Positions 36,576 through 48,436 of a stretch of DNA of 64,000 bases are shown here, piece after piece. Numbering within the stretch: the stretch's first letter is position 1; the number at the start of each line of letters is the position of its first letter. Source of the stretch: Pseudovirgaria hyperparasitica. Lineage: Eukaryota > Ascomycota > Dothideomycetes > Acrospermales > Acrospermaceae. Position numbers and translations under genes: made by a program. The DNA lies in NCBI RefSeq assembly GCF_010093815.1, contig NW_022985556.1, forward strand, positions 37,339-101,338. Reading direction: 5' to 3'. The notes under the pieces were generated by a model that searched no databases, had not been told where the DNA came from, and saw only the letters and a program-made list of their open reading frames with translations.

Positions 36576-37080
36576 GATTGGCAAAACTTGATGCGTTGAA
36601 CTTATCAGCAGGATTCGAGGAGACTCGGGAATTTGAGCTTAGCAAAGCGAGATGTAATTTGTGCAATGGAACAAGCAATCAAAATGCACGTAAAAATCCA
36701 CAACGTCACAGGTGATGTGGCACGTATAAACACTATCCAAGGTGCACGTTGGAAGACAGGACCGTGAATGTGGGCTGAATGGCCTATGCCACAAGTTTGG
36801 CAAGGACCCATATGGAGAGAGGCTTTATCTAAAAATTTGCCCAAGATAAAGTGAGCCGTTGGAAGCCGTCTATCAAGATACCTCTCCGTCAGGGCGCGTG
36901 GTCTGATCACCGTGCTCGGCGTTTCGAAAACGGGTTGCTGCCCCACCACTCTTGGAAAGCCACCCCACGCGTCATCGCACTTCGCAACAATTTCTCACTC
37001 ACCAACCAAGCGACGTGTTGTCGAAGAACGTCCCGAATTCTCGAAACATCTCAGCTCCTCAGGAGTAGGAATCAATCAGT
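36576..37080. promoter_or_regulatory. divergent intergenic region, CDO1 / DRG1
   Basis: A 505-base gap between two start codons on opposite strands must contain both promoters. Overlapping short open frames have no family resemblance. Confidence 0.5.
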
Positions 37081-38604
37081 ATGGCGACGACCGTGGAGAA
37101 GGTATGCAATTCGGTAGACAAATTGCAAACTTCGGCTAACGAGATTCAAGATCAAAAACATCGAAGATGAAGTAGGTGAACAACAACTGCCGCGATCACG
37201 CATAACGAAGTCTTACATGATGCAAGATGGCCAAAACCCAAAAGAACAAGGCGACCTCATTTCACTTGGGTGCGTGAAGCACGATACAAGAAGAGCCAGA
37301 TATTTACAATAATTACAGGTCAATTGAAGGCGAAGCTGGCAAAGTTGAAACGCGAGCTACTCACGCCAAGTGGAGGTGGCGGCGGTGGAGGAGGTATTAT
37401 TATCACACGACATCCTGTTTTTGAAGACTTGCTTAGCATGACTCAATAGTCGGATTCGACGTCGCCAGGACTGGTGTAGCCAGTGTGGGTTTTATAGGCT
37501 TTCCCTCTGTGGGCAAAAGTACGCTCATGAGCAGGCTTACAGGCCAGCATTCGGAGGCCGCCGCATATGAATTTACAACGGTAATGTAATTTGACGCCTA
37601 TCTACAGCTCTTCTGACAATCATGTCTAGCTTACGACTGTTCCGGGACAAGTCATGTATAACGGCGCTAAAATCCAAATATTGGATCTACCAGGAATTAT
37701 CCAAGGCGCAAAGGATGGCAAAGGACGAGGTCGTCAAGTGATTGCTGTGGCTAAGACTTGCCATCTGATTTTCATCGTTTTGGATGTGAACAAACCCCTT
37801 ACCGACAAACGTGTTATCGAAAACGAGCTTGAGGGATTTGGTATCAGAATAAACAAGAGTCCACCCAACATTGTGTTCAAGAAAAAGGATAAGGGAGGTA
37901 TCAATATAACAGCAACGGTTCCTTTAACTCATATCGACCACGGTGTATGGCCCTCACTTTCGGACCATAGACCTTGAGCTGATCAAGATCAATCCAGGAA
38001 ATCAAAGCCGTCATGAACGAATACAAAATAAACTCGGCTGATATAGCTATTCGATGTGATGCAACCATCGACGATCTTATAGACGTTCTCGAGGCGAAGA
38101 GTCGGAGTTACATTCCTGTCATCTACGCCCTCAATAAGATCGATGCTATTTCTATCGAGGAGCTTGACTTATTGTACCGCATTCCGAACGCTTGTCCGAT
38201 TAGTTCCGAGCATGGTTGGAATGTGGATGAATTACTTGAGCAAATGTGGGAGAAGCTGAATCTGAGGCGGGTATATACGAAGCCAAAGGGAAAATTGCCC
38301 GATTACAGCGCGCCTGTTGTGCTCCGCGCCAACGCTTGCACGGTAGAAGACTTTGTTAGTACCTGTTGTTCAAGATATGTAGACTCAATATCACTAACCA
38401 AACGTGTAGTGCCACTCAATCCATAAATCTATCGTGGAGCAATTCAAAGTTGCGATCGTGTACGGCAAGTCCGTCAAGCACCAGCCGCAGAGAGTAGGCC
38501 TTGCACACGAGCTCGGAGACGAGGACATTAGTAAGATCCTTATGTAGACTTTCTCAGGTCTCACCGTGGCTAATCCTCGTGCAGTTACTATAATCAAGCG
38601 ATAA
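37081..38604 (+). CDS. DRG1: DRG1/Rbg1-type developmentally regulated GTP-binding protein
   Basis: An OBG-type GTPase that associates with ribosomes and helps translation, usually with a Dfrp1/Tma46 partner. Nine exons (37081-37101, 37151-37171, 37227-37269, 37319-37393, 37450-37580, 37630-37944, 37998-38354, 38410-38530, 38585-38604) join in frame to 367 residues, the usual length. The N terminus begins [20 protein letters not shown]. The P-loop GFPSVGKS is at 70-77, followed by DLPG, NKID and a C-terminal TGS domain ending in a short IITIIKR. Two coding exons are only 21 nt. A GGT|GTATGG donor is needed at 37944/37945 to keep frame. Eight introns make it by far the most intron-rich gene here. 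Confidence 0.95.
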
Positions 38605-40274
38605 TTTCTACTTTAGGACTGCCTTCTCCGGAATTGGCTTGGTTCTCAACCTGTATACCGATGGCGAGGTATCTTCCAGTTCTTCGTAAGAGACATGGCA
38701 TCCTTTGCGACGGCGATAAAGAGACGAGAAAGGTGTTTGTGTGGGGGTTGTCACACTCACACCATAAGTATGAAACGGCATAGCGAGGTTCGGACGCCGA
38801 TATCTTGCAGGTCAGCTTTGCTATGAGTGGCCGAGCATGAAGCGACTGTCACGAAAGGGAACCTGCCAAATATCGATCTTGTTTCGAAAATCCAACGGGG
38901 CAATTGCCCAAATCATGGTGTACCGAGTCATACAACGTACCAGTTGTCCAGCGATACAAATCTGTCTGGAAGTAATTCCATTACTCAGATCTCGCATGCG
39001 AACCGACGACAGTTTGTGCACTCGCACAATGCAGTCGTTGTCAGGGACCTTTGACCCCTGTCGATAGCTTCTTGAGCATAATTCCAAGGAACAATAAATT
39101 GAAATCCTGTCAGATTGCAGTTACACTTGGACAAATGGAATTGTCTGTCGATCATCTTGTGAAGTCACGAGTATAATTTATTTCTTAGGAAGCTGATGGA
39201 TATTTTAGCTACCTACTCACTTTACAAAGGCGATTGGTATTAGTTGTGTCAAGAGGACATCTCCAGTCGGAGCATATTAATGTGTAGCGCAGGGATTGGC
39301 AATCAAGGTCATTGCTTCGCCGACAGGCGCCTTGGGCTCCTGATGGCCCGCAACAAGGCGCTAATAGCACGGTGAGATAGTTGGTGGCCAGTCACAAATC
39401 GACTCGCGACAACTCAGTAAGTCCTATAACGTCAACGCCAGTACCACGGCTTCAACAAGTTGTCCTTTCTTAAACCATTGCCTCATACCCAAAACAAGAC
39501 TAGAGTTGTCGTCTGACAGCACTTGATGAATATGACCACATTCCAGACGCTCGAGAATGGGTCGCATTGAAACGCTAGTCGTGTGCTGATGTGGACGGAT
39601 TGGGCCATGCTGAGTCCGAAGAGCACTCAGAACACGTTGTGATGGAAGTAGTACATCAACGCTCGATCTTCATTATCCTGGGCTGAAGGAGGTGATGGTT
39701 GAGTGAAACATCGGCTTGGCCAGCCTGGATTTTGACGCTTAACGTATTTAACAACAGTGAATGCAAAACGTCCCCTGGCCACGCTTGGATTCGCATACTT
39801 TGGTACGTGCGGGACACAAACGTCCTCCTAGCTTCTATGGACTTCTTCATGGACCGTAATACGCAGCCAGCGGCGTCAATAGGAATCAAAACGTCCGGCA
39901 AGCTTTTGGTAAAGGTTTTTTGGGGAGAACGCTTAGCGTTCCCATTTGCTCTGGATTACAGGGGATGCACAATGGTTCAGCCTATGGACAATTTTCCGAT
40001 AAAGGGCCTGTTCCCACTCTTGGCGCTCGACTGAGAGCGTTGCAAAGAGAGCTAATACGGCGGGTAGTCACAACGCCGGCCGCACTGTGCAGACGGTGCT
40101 CAGGAGCTACCTACGCTGGATGTAGGGCCAAAGAACTCAGCACCCTGACTGGACAGGCGTTGGGCGTGGTTCTCGCTGATCGCTGCAGGCCGCTAGAGAT
40201 AAAAGAGCAGAATGTGGAGCAGACGGACTGGAGTGAACAGAGCAAGTGAATAGTCGATAATGGAGAACGGAAAG
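38605..40274. other. 1.7-kb gene-free region
   Basis: Short open frames at 39,656-40,249 on both strands lack family resemblance. The left end is the DRG1 3' flank. No RNA gene is recognised. Confidence 0.4.
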
Positions 40275-40700
40275 GCGAAAAGTGAAAAGGGAAAAGTGAA
40301 AAGGGAAAAGTGAGGAGGACGGACCAGGACCAGGACCAGGACCAGGACCAAGGGGAGAGAGAGAGCCCTGAACTTCTGACGCTCCCTGTCTAATACCAGA
40401 AGTTGGACTTCAATGTCAACTCAGGGCCTAATAGCTATTAGTCGGCTTCAACACCTGGTAGGCCCAGGAGTTGACTAATAATTGGCCTACTTTACTCAGG
40501 AGAGGGGCCCGCTAAACGCGGCGAGACTTGGCCTTTGGGGAGCATGGAGACTTGTCTGTTTTCAGCAAAGGAGCAGTCTGCAGGACGCAGGACGCAAGAC
40601 CCCTTTTCTTTACGGACCATCATCCACCTACCCTCAACACCACCACCACCACCACCAAATAGCAATGCCAGTACCAATACCAATACCAATACCAACGCCT
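40275..40700. repeat. cluster of four short tandem repeats plus a palindrome
   Basis: In about 425 bases lie a 14-nt unit of the GTGAAAAGGGAAAA type (40,275-40,313), GGACCA five times (40,321-40,350), CAC six times (40,638-40,655) and CCAATA-type units (about 40,672-40,698). Between them is a perfect 14-base palindrome CTAATAGCTATTAG (40,428-40,441) and an 8-base inverted repeat AACTTCTG/CAGAAGTT (40,371-40,404). The cluster lies about 1.0-1.5 kb upstream of the CENP-B-type gene. Confidence 0.75.
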
Positions 40701-41740
40701 CCTCCACGATAGGCCAGTAATACCAGTATTCCAAGACGACTGCTGCTTTGTGCACGCCTTTGGGCGCCTTCGACGCCTTTCCCGTCCTTTGCCCCCTTCG
40801 AGGCTCTCAATTCAACCTATCTACCTGTATACCTTACCTGCCTACTGACCCTCCTCCCGACTCCTTACCTCTACTACACTATACACTACACTATCCTCTC
40901 CCTCCCCTCCTCCCCTCACGTCCGTCCAGGTAGCTCGACGCTGGTGCATCATCCCAGCCCGACTTACCGGCAACACTAGCGATACGGCAGGGATCTGTCG
41001 AGTCTGTCTGCCCCATCCGTGCCAGTGATTGTCCCTTGTTCAGTCGGTGCTCGTACTTTCATGATATACCGACTGTTTCTGCTCGACTGCTGATGCTTTT
41101 TCGCCGCTCTTTTCTCTCGTTGGTCCCATCAAGCTGGATTCATGCCTCAGTGCTCGGCTCGTATGGCTTGGATCTGACGTGCTGTTCAATCCATCTGCCC
41201 TGACCACAAACAAAAACAGGGGCTCGTCGCCGCTCAGCCTGCATCTCGCATTTCTCCTGCATCCACTGCAGTCCAGTCCCGCAAATCGCTTCTACACCCG
41301 CACCGCACCGCTCCGTACCTAGGTTACCGCCAACATATACCTAATTATCTCCATCTTTATACCTGCCATCTCTTGGATCTCTTTGCTGCTCCTGCTGTCT
41401 TCCCTGCCACTTTGATACGGCCTTGTTGTCACTCGTCTTTTATCAGCCTCTGTTTGTTGCACCGACTTCTGTGCCTTGCTCGTGGGGGTTCGCGCATTCC
41501 TGTCGGCAGTGGTACCCGCTCGTGTCGCTTCGCCAGGAACCACCACCACCACTACTCCTCCTCATGCATGCATGCACGCGGTTGTCTCTGAGACGACTAT
41601 AGACTGCCTGTTCACCTTACCCCGAGTCTGGCGCGCAAGGCTGACGTTCCGCACTTGAACTCGACGTGTTTGCCATCTCCATCTTTTGAAGCGGTTGCTC
41701 TCCGCACCGCCTTGTGCATCATTCCTACTGGTACCAAGAT
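40701..41740 (+). promoter_or_regulatory. pyrimidine-rich upstream region of the CENP-B-type gene
   Basis: The plus strand is rich in C and T from about 40,790 to 41,700, consistent with a promoter followed by a long leader. Short ATG-started frames within it could act as upstream reading frames if transcribed. No other gene is seen. Confidence 0.4.
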
Positions 41741-43515
41741 ATGAGTCAAATGGGCATGGCTCACGACGAGCACCATCCGCAGCATTATCACGATGGCACT
41801 GGACAATGGATGGACGGACCACATTCCTATCATGGCACACCGCAGCATCAGTCACCAGTACATGAGTTTAATGGCTTTACATTCAACCCCATTCCCATGG
41901 AACCCATATATCCACAACACCAGTACCCACCCCGAACGATGCATCAACAGCTACAGCCCCTGATAACACCTCAATGGCCAAGTATGTTAACCAGCCAGTC
42001 CAGCTATGTGCAACCCATATATCCAACGGCGCCTGGTCCGGCGCCACCAGCGTCGACTCCGGTATCTGCCTCCTCCACTCGTTCAGGGACGTCATCAACA
42101 CCACGGAAGACCTTGACTGATCTTGATCGGCGCCGAATGTGTCAATACCACGAAGACCATCCCACTGTAAAGCAAACCGAGATCGGAGGTACGATGCATG
42201 CGCTATAGCGAAAATAGACAGAGCTAATATATGTTGCAGCAATGTTCGGCGTCGAACGAAGGTACTGTAACAATAAGCTATCATTTCGCAGTCCCCAGCT
42301 GATCCCTGATATAGCACTGTATCAAAGGTTTTACGGCAGAAGGAAAAGTACCTCTATCAAGGAGAGGACGGTAGCAGGTCTCCAATCAAACGAGCGAAAG
42401 GCAAATTTCCAGATATCGAAAGAGCATTGTCCAACTGGGCTCGCAACCACCAGAAACAGGGACTACCATTGACGGACGCAGCTATCCGCGAGAAGGCTCG
42501 TTTCTTTGCGCAGACGGTCGGTAACAACGAAAGTTCGCTCAAGGCCAACAGTACCAGCTGGTTAGAGAAATTCAAGCAGAAGAACAACTTGGGATCCAAG
42601 TCAAGAAAGAATTCTTTGGCTGAAGAATCTGAGGGCGGCTCCAACCCTGGTTCGTCGGCCCAAACACCCAATGGCATATCACCCACATCTCCAAACGGAG
42701 CTCCTTCGCCCTCGCCTGTGACTCTTGCTTCAGCAAAGCTTGAGGAGGTCACGAAACCGACAAGCCCCGAAAGTTATGTAGATTTCCACAAACCTTTCCA
42801 CTCACAAAGTAATACGTCTCTCTCGAGTGTCTTCACTGACACAACCACCTCGACCTATTCTGCTGGTCCCACCAGTCCAACCTCACCATTTTTCACCCCT
42901 GATTCTGCTTGCGCCCAAGGTCACAGCCCGTTCCTTGCTTCACAGCCACAACAGCGGACCGCTTCTGGTAGTGCGCCTTCTGGAAACAACGGCTATCATA
43001 GACCACGCAGCCAAACCTTCCCTATGCTTGGGGTTGAAGGGTATGCCTCACCATCAACATCTTCAGAAGCACTCACGCCTAAGTATTTGAGCAGTACTAC
43101 ACTCGATTCACCCATCTCCGAACGCCCCCAACAGGGTTTTGCTACCGGTACGGAAGACGCTATTCAGCATTCGCATGCGCTTAGCAGGACTCCAAGTGGG
43201 TCTATGCAGCCACCACCACTGCCTAATCCGACAGTCACCATACCACAAACCCAGGCCGGTGCACAGCAGCATACTCCAATTAGTCCGAGAAGCATCTCAC
43301 CTTCATCACCGTCACAGGAGGATGCACAGCGCGCCCTCGAGCTTGTCATGAAGTTTTTCCAGCAACAGCCGAACATGCTCGTCGAACCACAGGAGTACCT
43401 GACCATCGGGAAGCTTATGGAAAAGTTGAAGCTGCAGAGGACGCCCACTGGAGAAAATCTCCCAGGGGGATTACATCCCATCCACGAAAACATCGGGACA
43501 GGAGACGGCATGTGA
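41741..43515 (+). CDS. CENP-B/Tc5-type helix-turn-helix DNA-binding protein
   Basis: Probably a nuclear DNA-binding protein. Exons 41741-42188, 42240-42261 and 42315-43515 give 556 residues. A His/Gln/Pro-rich N terminus precedes a first helix-turn-helix (about 122-171): LTDLDRRRMCQYHEDHP, then QTEIGAMFGVERSTVSKVLR. The 22-nt middle exon falls inside that domain. A second CENP-B-type helix-turn-helix (about 180-255) reads IERALSNWARNHQKQGLPLT, then IREKARFF and SWLEKFKQKNNLG. The C-terminal half is Ser/Pro-rich. The paired domains resemble those of pogo/Tigger transposases, CENP-B and yeast Abp1, but no transposase catalytic domain follows, so this is a host regulator rather than a transposon. 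The first ATG in frame is 41741. Confidence 0.85.
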
Positions 43516-46500
43516 GCTGCGAAAGCTCTAGACACCTTTTTTAATCATTGTTGTTTTGATTGGCATTGCGTCTTGTGCGGCGTTTATGGGGTTCAGACTA
43601 GCCTTCCTTCATGACAGGAGGGATTTGGGGACGTCTGACCCCGAAGGGCTTGCTGCATTTCCACTCCGGTTTCCTTACATCCCTCTATATACCCTTCACA
43701 TGCGAAGATTCGCATCCTGTTATATTATTTTCTATACCCACCACCTCTATGGATTCTAGACGCGAAGAGCCCCCCAAAGTAAGACTGGATGTCCAACCTG
43801 CTCACGCGGGGATTCATTTCGCACCCTTTTTTTGAGCTGGGCGATTTCTATGCTTTTCTCTTACTATGGATTTTCCCCTCGAACTTGGTCTGCACCCTGC
43901 AGTAGTCTCTTAGCATTTTCGGGTCTGTTCGGTATGCGACAACCACCATCCCAGTGCACTGCGAGCACAAAGACACAAAGACACACGACTACAGTGGTGT
44001 CGTGTCGATGTTATTGGTTATATCCAAACATAACATTTCGTCAATGAACTTGTCGCTCTTTGACGAACATGACATGGACGTTCACATGTGCATCGTGCCT
44101 CAGGTAATCTATCATTCTATCGAAATAAAATTGGGAGCGCACAAGATCGCGACGTGGTGTTGAATGAGGTAATTTGGAATTGACGACGGACGGAGATCGT
44201 AGATGCAAGGTCTGCCTTGCACCTGAGCAACGCCATCTTGTACTATGTCCGCATTGCATTGCATTGCCAGCCTTTCCTTGCTTCTTCAAACCCGTGCCGC
44301 ACAACCAGCCTGGCGAGCCTAGATCCAGCTCATAACTCACTCAGCCTCATGCTATTCGAGCTACACCCATCATAATAGGTCATCAATCGTCACGGCTCAA
44401 ATAATCCAAAACCCATCATGATTCTAAATTAAAAAAAAAAGACCCGCACCGTCATGCATGAAGTTGCTCGGTTCGTCTGGAGGTTCAGCAGCCCCGGCAG
44501 ATACTGCTCTTCCAGCAGCGGAACCAGCCGAGAGGCGGGCGGCCGTTTGTATGCACAGCCCAGTTGTGCACGGCAAGCGCCAGGACCAACTGTCTGCGGC
44601 TGCGTGCATAAGCGCAGCAGGGGACCCATTTATGGATGAGCACTTGACAGTCGTGCCTGGCAGGGAGAGCAATACAGGCAGAAAGGTTGCAATACATTGT
44701 ATTAGATGCAACGTGAAAAGTAGGAGAATTGCCTAGTCAGCAGTGTTGATGATAGTCATGACGATGTATGGAATATACAGTAATCTAGGGTGCCAGCATC
44801 ATATTGCGGGAGAGGAGCCGAAGCTGCCCACCCGTAGCCGCCCGCCGCCCGCCCTTGTCCCCCCAAACTATATGCCGAACGTCTGAAGTATATGACGCTG
44901 GTGTTTCAGAACTAGTAACCATAAGCTATAGTGAATCATCATTAACTGTGTCCGAATGGACGTTTTGACGAATGATTTTGGCATGATGATTGATGAGATC
45001 GCGATTCCGACTCAGCACATGCCTTTGACATTTGCAGAGGCTTGCGCGCTCTTGATGCGGTAAGGTGTGGCTAGAATATGTTTATCGTTTCATGTTTGTG
45101 AGCGGTGATTGGGTCTCGTTGATGCTAGATAGAGGAAAGTGGTTTCGATAGTGCTAGTGCTCATTTTATAGACACATACGACATGCGCTGACGGAGGGGA
45201 CTATGGTACTAGAGTAGTAGTAACTCATGGCAAGACTTGCGCTTCCCAACAAAATCTATTGACGAATAATAGAATCAGCAGACCTATATGGCGTTGTAGG
45301 GTATGATGACAGTCATTCCTTGCACATCGTTCGTGTTGGAATCAAACCACATCAGTCTCTCTCCTCAAGGATACACTTGCATAGGGCTGAGGACTGGCCG
45401 GCTGCCTTGCAAGGCGTGCGTGCATAAGACAAATTGCCTCGCCGCCCCCACAGGATCTCGAACACATGTTTCCCTCTCCTTGTCCGTATCCGCTTGCCCG
45501 CAAGCACATGCCGCTCTCTATAGGCATGCAGACGACATGTCAGTCCTGAAGAAAAAAGCAAACATTACTGCTTCCTAGCTCGGTCCATGACTCTTTGCGC
45601 CACCACCTGGCGATCGAATCGCTCCCACGTCTCCTCGTCCTTGTCCTTCGCCTACTACTTCTACCAATTGCCAATCTGTCGTGAGACATGCGCGTTGTTG
45701 TTAAAATTCCGTGAACATCTACTCAGCTAAGGTAGCAAAGCGGGTTGTCCCGTGTCTTTGCCATTACCGGGTATACTGAGGAGAAGTGAACGACCCATGC
45801 CGCTTATGGGTAATGGCGCCATGCAGCGAGAGCATCCTTTCGGATCCAGGGACTAATTAGCCTCTGACATAATACGACCGATGAATCCTTTAGAAAAAGA
45901 GCTAAGCAAAGCACACGGGCAGATCAGGAGTATTTGGAAGAGGCCATGTCGAGACATCGCCGACGACGACGCCGACGACGACGCCAGAGGGACGGAAATG
46001 GACGGCGTTTGGGCTGCTGCAACGTTGCAAACTTGTAAACACACACACTGATTTTTTTTAAAAAAAAATTTGGCTACAAAGTTTATTGAATGTATTGTCC
46101 AGGGGTTCAGATGAGGGGTCAACCATGGTTCGGAACTTTTTACTCTTATATTGTCTTTTTGACTTTTAACTTTTGAATTTTTGACTTGCAGAATTGACAG
46201 AGTCGAGTCTGGTTTGACAGGGTCCCAGTGGGCCTGTGGGAGGGTGCGGAGGGATGCCCGCTGGTTTTGCAGGTTGTTAGATATATGTCAAGGGTGCGGG
46301 AAGGCTAGGGTAAGTTTGTCTGATGGAATTTGCTATTTGCTAAGGTTCAGGATCATCCATGGGAGGGCTGGGTGAGTAGCCAGAGCGGAACGATCTCCAT
46401 CACTATTGTTATGCGAACGGCACTGCGCCTTGTAAGGCAAAGAATAGCTTCTAGGGAGGGGGCTGCGGACTATGCGGAAGAAATTCATCTTCTCGCTGTT

Positions 46501-48436
46501 GTAGTGGTTTTTTTTCCCCCTAAACTAATTGCTTGTTCCATTCTCGTCAAGACAATAATGTGGAGCTGCTTCACGCATTGTCCGTTTTCGAAATGATAAA
46601 CACCACGGCACGGCTCGACGCGCCATGTTTAACAATTACCGGATTGCTACTTGCCGTAGTAACCCAAACCGTCGGCGTGCGTAGAGGAAGCCATCCACAC
46701 CATCCACAACACGCAACGCCGTCTCAAAGCAGTATCATCCAGATAGACGGGCGACGCCACTTCAGCCTTGATCGTCACAGATGTTCTGGAAGCTTGGTCT
46801 TTGAGACCGATATAGCAATGCACCCAGTTACATCCAAACGTCCGGCAACTTATATCTGACCATCCAGCTCCAACACGACGGCGTGGCTGCGGCACAGTAT
46901 TCATGCTATACCCAACGAGCTTTGATCTTCATTTACGGCCTCATCATGCCCACAGCAAGCCATGACAACCACTCGAAAGCTCGACAGTCCATCTCCCACC
47001 ACCAGCCTCTTACCGCTGATTGATATCATATGATGTTTCTAACGGCCGAAGGCAAACGCCCTCGTCTTGGTCCTCCTTTCTCGCGCGGCCAAACCGGGTC
47101 CACATGCCCTCTTGCACAGCAGCCACAAGTCCCAGCATCGGAGCAAAGCCTCGTTCCGTAAGCACTTTTTTACAACGGACAATACACCACCCAGATCTCC
47201 ATCAGGTCTGTCTGGCTCCGAGTCGGCCCTTCCCAGTCGCCAAGAAAGCTCTGATCGGCCCTGACCCGTCCGCCCCGTGCTCAGGCTCATGCTCAGGCTT
47301 GCGCGCTCTTTTTCTTGAGGGGCAACCCAGCCGAGCCGTGCGGAGAGGCACGCAGCGGACCAAATTCAGTAGAGAAGGAACGCGCCGCGGACGCGGGTAG
47401 CTGAGACCCCCTCCCGCGCGTCCCGATGGATAGCTGGATTGCTACCCAGGTATCAGGCGCACTGTTAGCTAAGCAACCAGCCAGCCAACTAAGATTTTCC
47501 GTGTGGCGATCCAGAGCCGTGGAGTCTGGACGATACGGATGTTTTGCGGGACGGCTTGGGAAATGTTAGGCCGCGATGCATGTCTTTGAGGTATGTGCAT
47601 GTCGTGGGGTGATGATATACTTGGGAGGACGAGGGGGGGAGGGTCGTATGGATGTAGGTCCATGACTCGTGGAGCAGGACTCGATACTCATGAAGTTTGT
47701 GGAAAGTGAAGGGTCCTTTGGATACAAACATACCTTCTGGCATGTGTTGTAGTGCTGGGATAAAGAGATGGAGAGAGGGAGTGGATACACGCCCTCAAGC
47801 ATCGGCAATATGTCAAGCTACTACTGTCGGCCTGTCAGAGAGTGGGACATCCATCGTGCTCATGATCTCATGTATCGCATCGACAAGCCAAACCCACTCG
47901 TTTCAGATCAGATTCGGCATCGAATGTTAATTAAACTGCTTCAAGTCCCTCACGTTGAGAAGATGTCGGACATCTACGGATCCATTAGTTGTTCCTGTAG
48001 CGGGCATGTCATTTATTAATTCCAATTCGCGGTCTCGTTCCAGATTTTGGCGACCGAACAGGAGATGAAACTTCCAAGCCTGGATATCGTGTGCCCGGAG
48101 TGAGAAGGCCACAGTACACTACTAGGCTTTGCAGTCTACACCTTATGAATAATTACTGCAGGCTAGGAACAATTCGGAAGAGGAAATGAGGCGGAATTGC
48201 TGTTGCTGCTTGCTGTGCGGTAATACTTCCTTCATTGGGCTGCTGCGGTTGGCCCCTCACGACGTTAGTACCTGCAATATTCGGACAGAATGAATTATCT
48301 CATTCGTTGATGAAGGTATCTGGAATAGGATTTGCTAAAGCCTAAGGGGAAAGCCCCTGTAGCTGGCTGGTCAAGCCTCCACGGCGGTCGGCCTTTATGA
48401 ATTCCGACTCAGATCCTCTAAGCATACGAGTTCCAC
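43516..48436. other. 4.9-kb gene-free region
   Basis: This is the longest stretch outside the AT-rich block without a supported gene. Small open frames (for example 44,458-44,736 and 47,020-47,400) lack protein-like character. Visible structure includes a T8A9 run forming a perfect A/T palindrome (46,052-46,067), a T-rich segment with repeated TTTTGACTT motifs ending in TTGCAG (46,139-46,192), and a CGACGACGCC repeat (about 45,958-45,987). The left part is the 3' flank of the CENP-B-type gene. A non-coding transcript is possible but not shown. Confidence 0.45.

Noticed and set aside
41741-43515. Active pogo-like DNA transposon
   Set aside because: No DDE catalytic domain follows, no terminal inverted repeats were seen, and the Ser/Pro-rich tail fits a regulator.
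44458-44736. 92-codon frame with ATG, Ala-rich
   Set aside because: No signal peptide, no Cys pattern of an effector, and equally long frames on the opposite strand.
45425-45460. Possible tRNA B-box-like sequence on the minus strand
   Set aside because: It fits the B-box only partly, and no cloverleaf or A-box could be built around it. No tRNA was found in the window.
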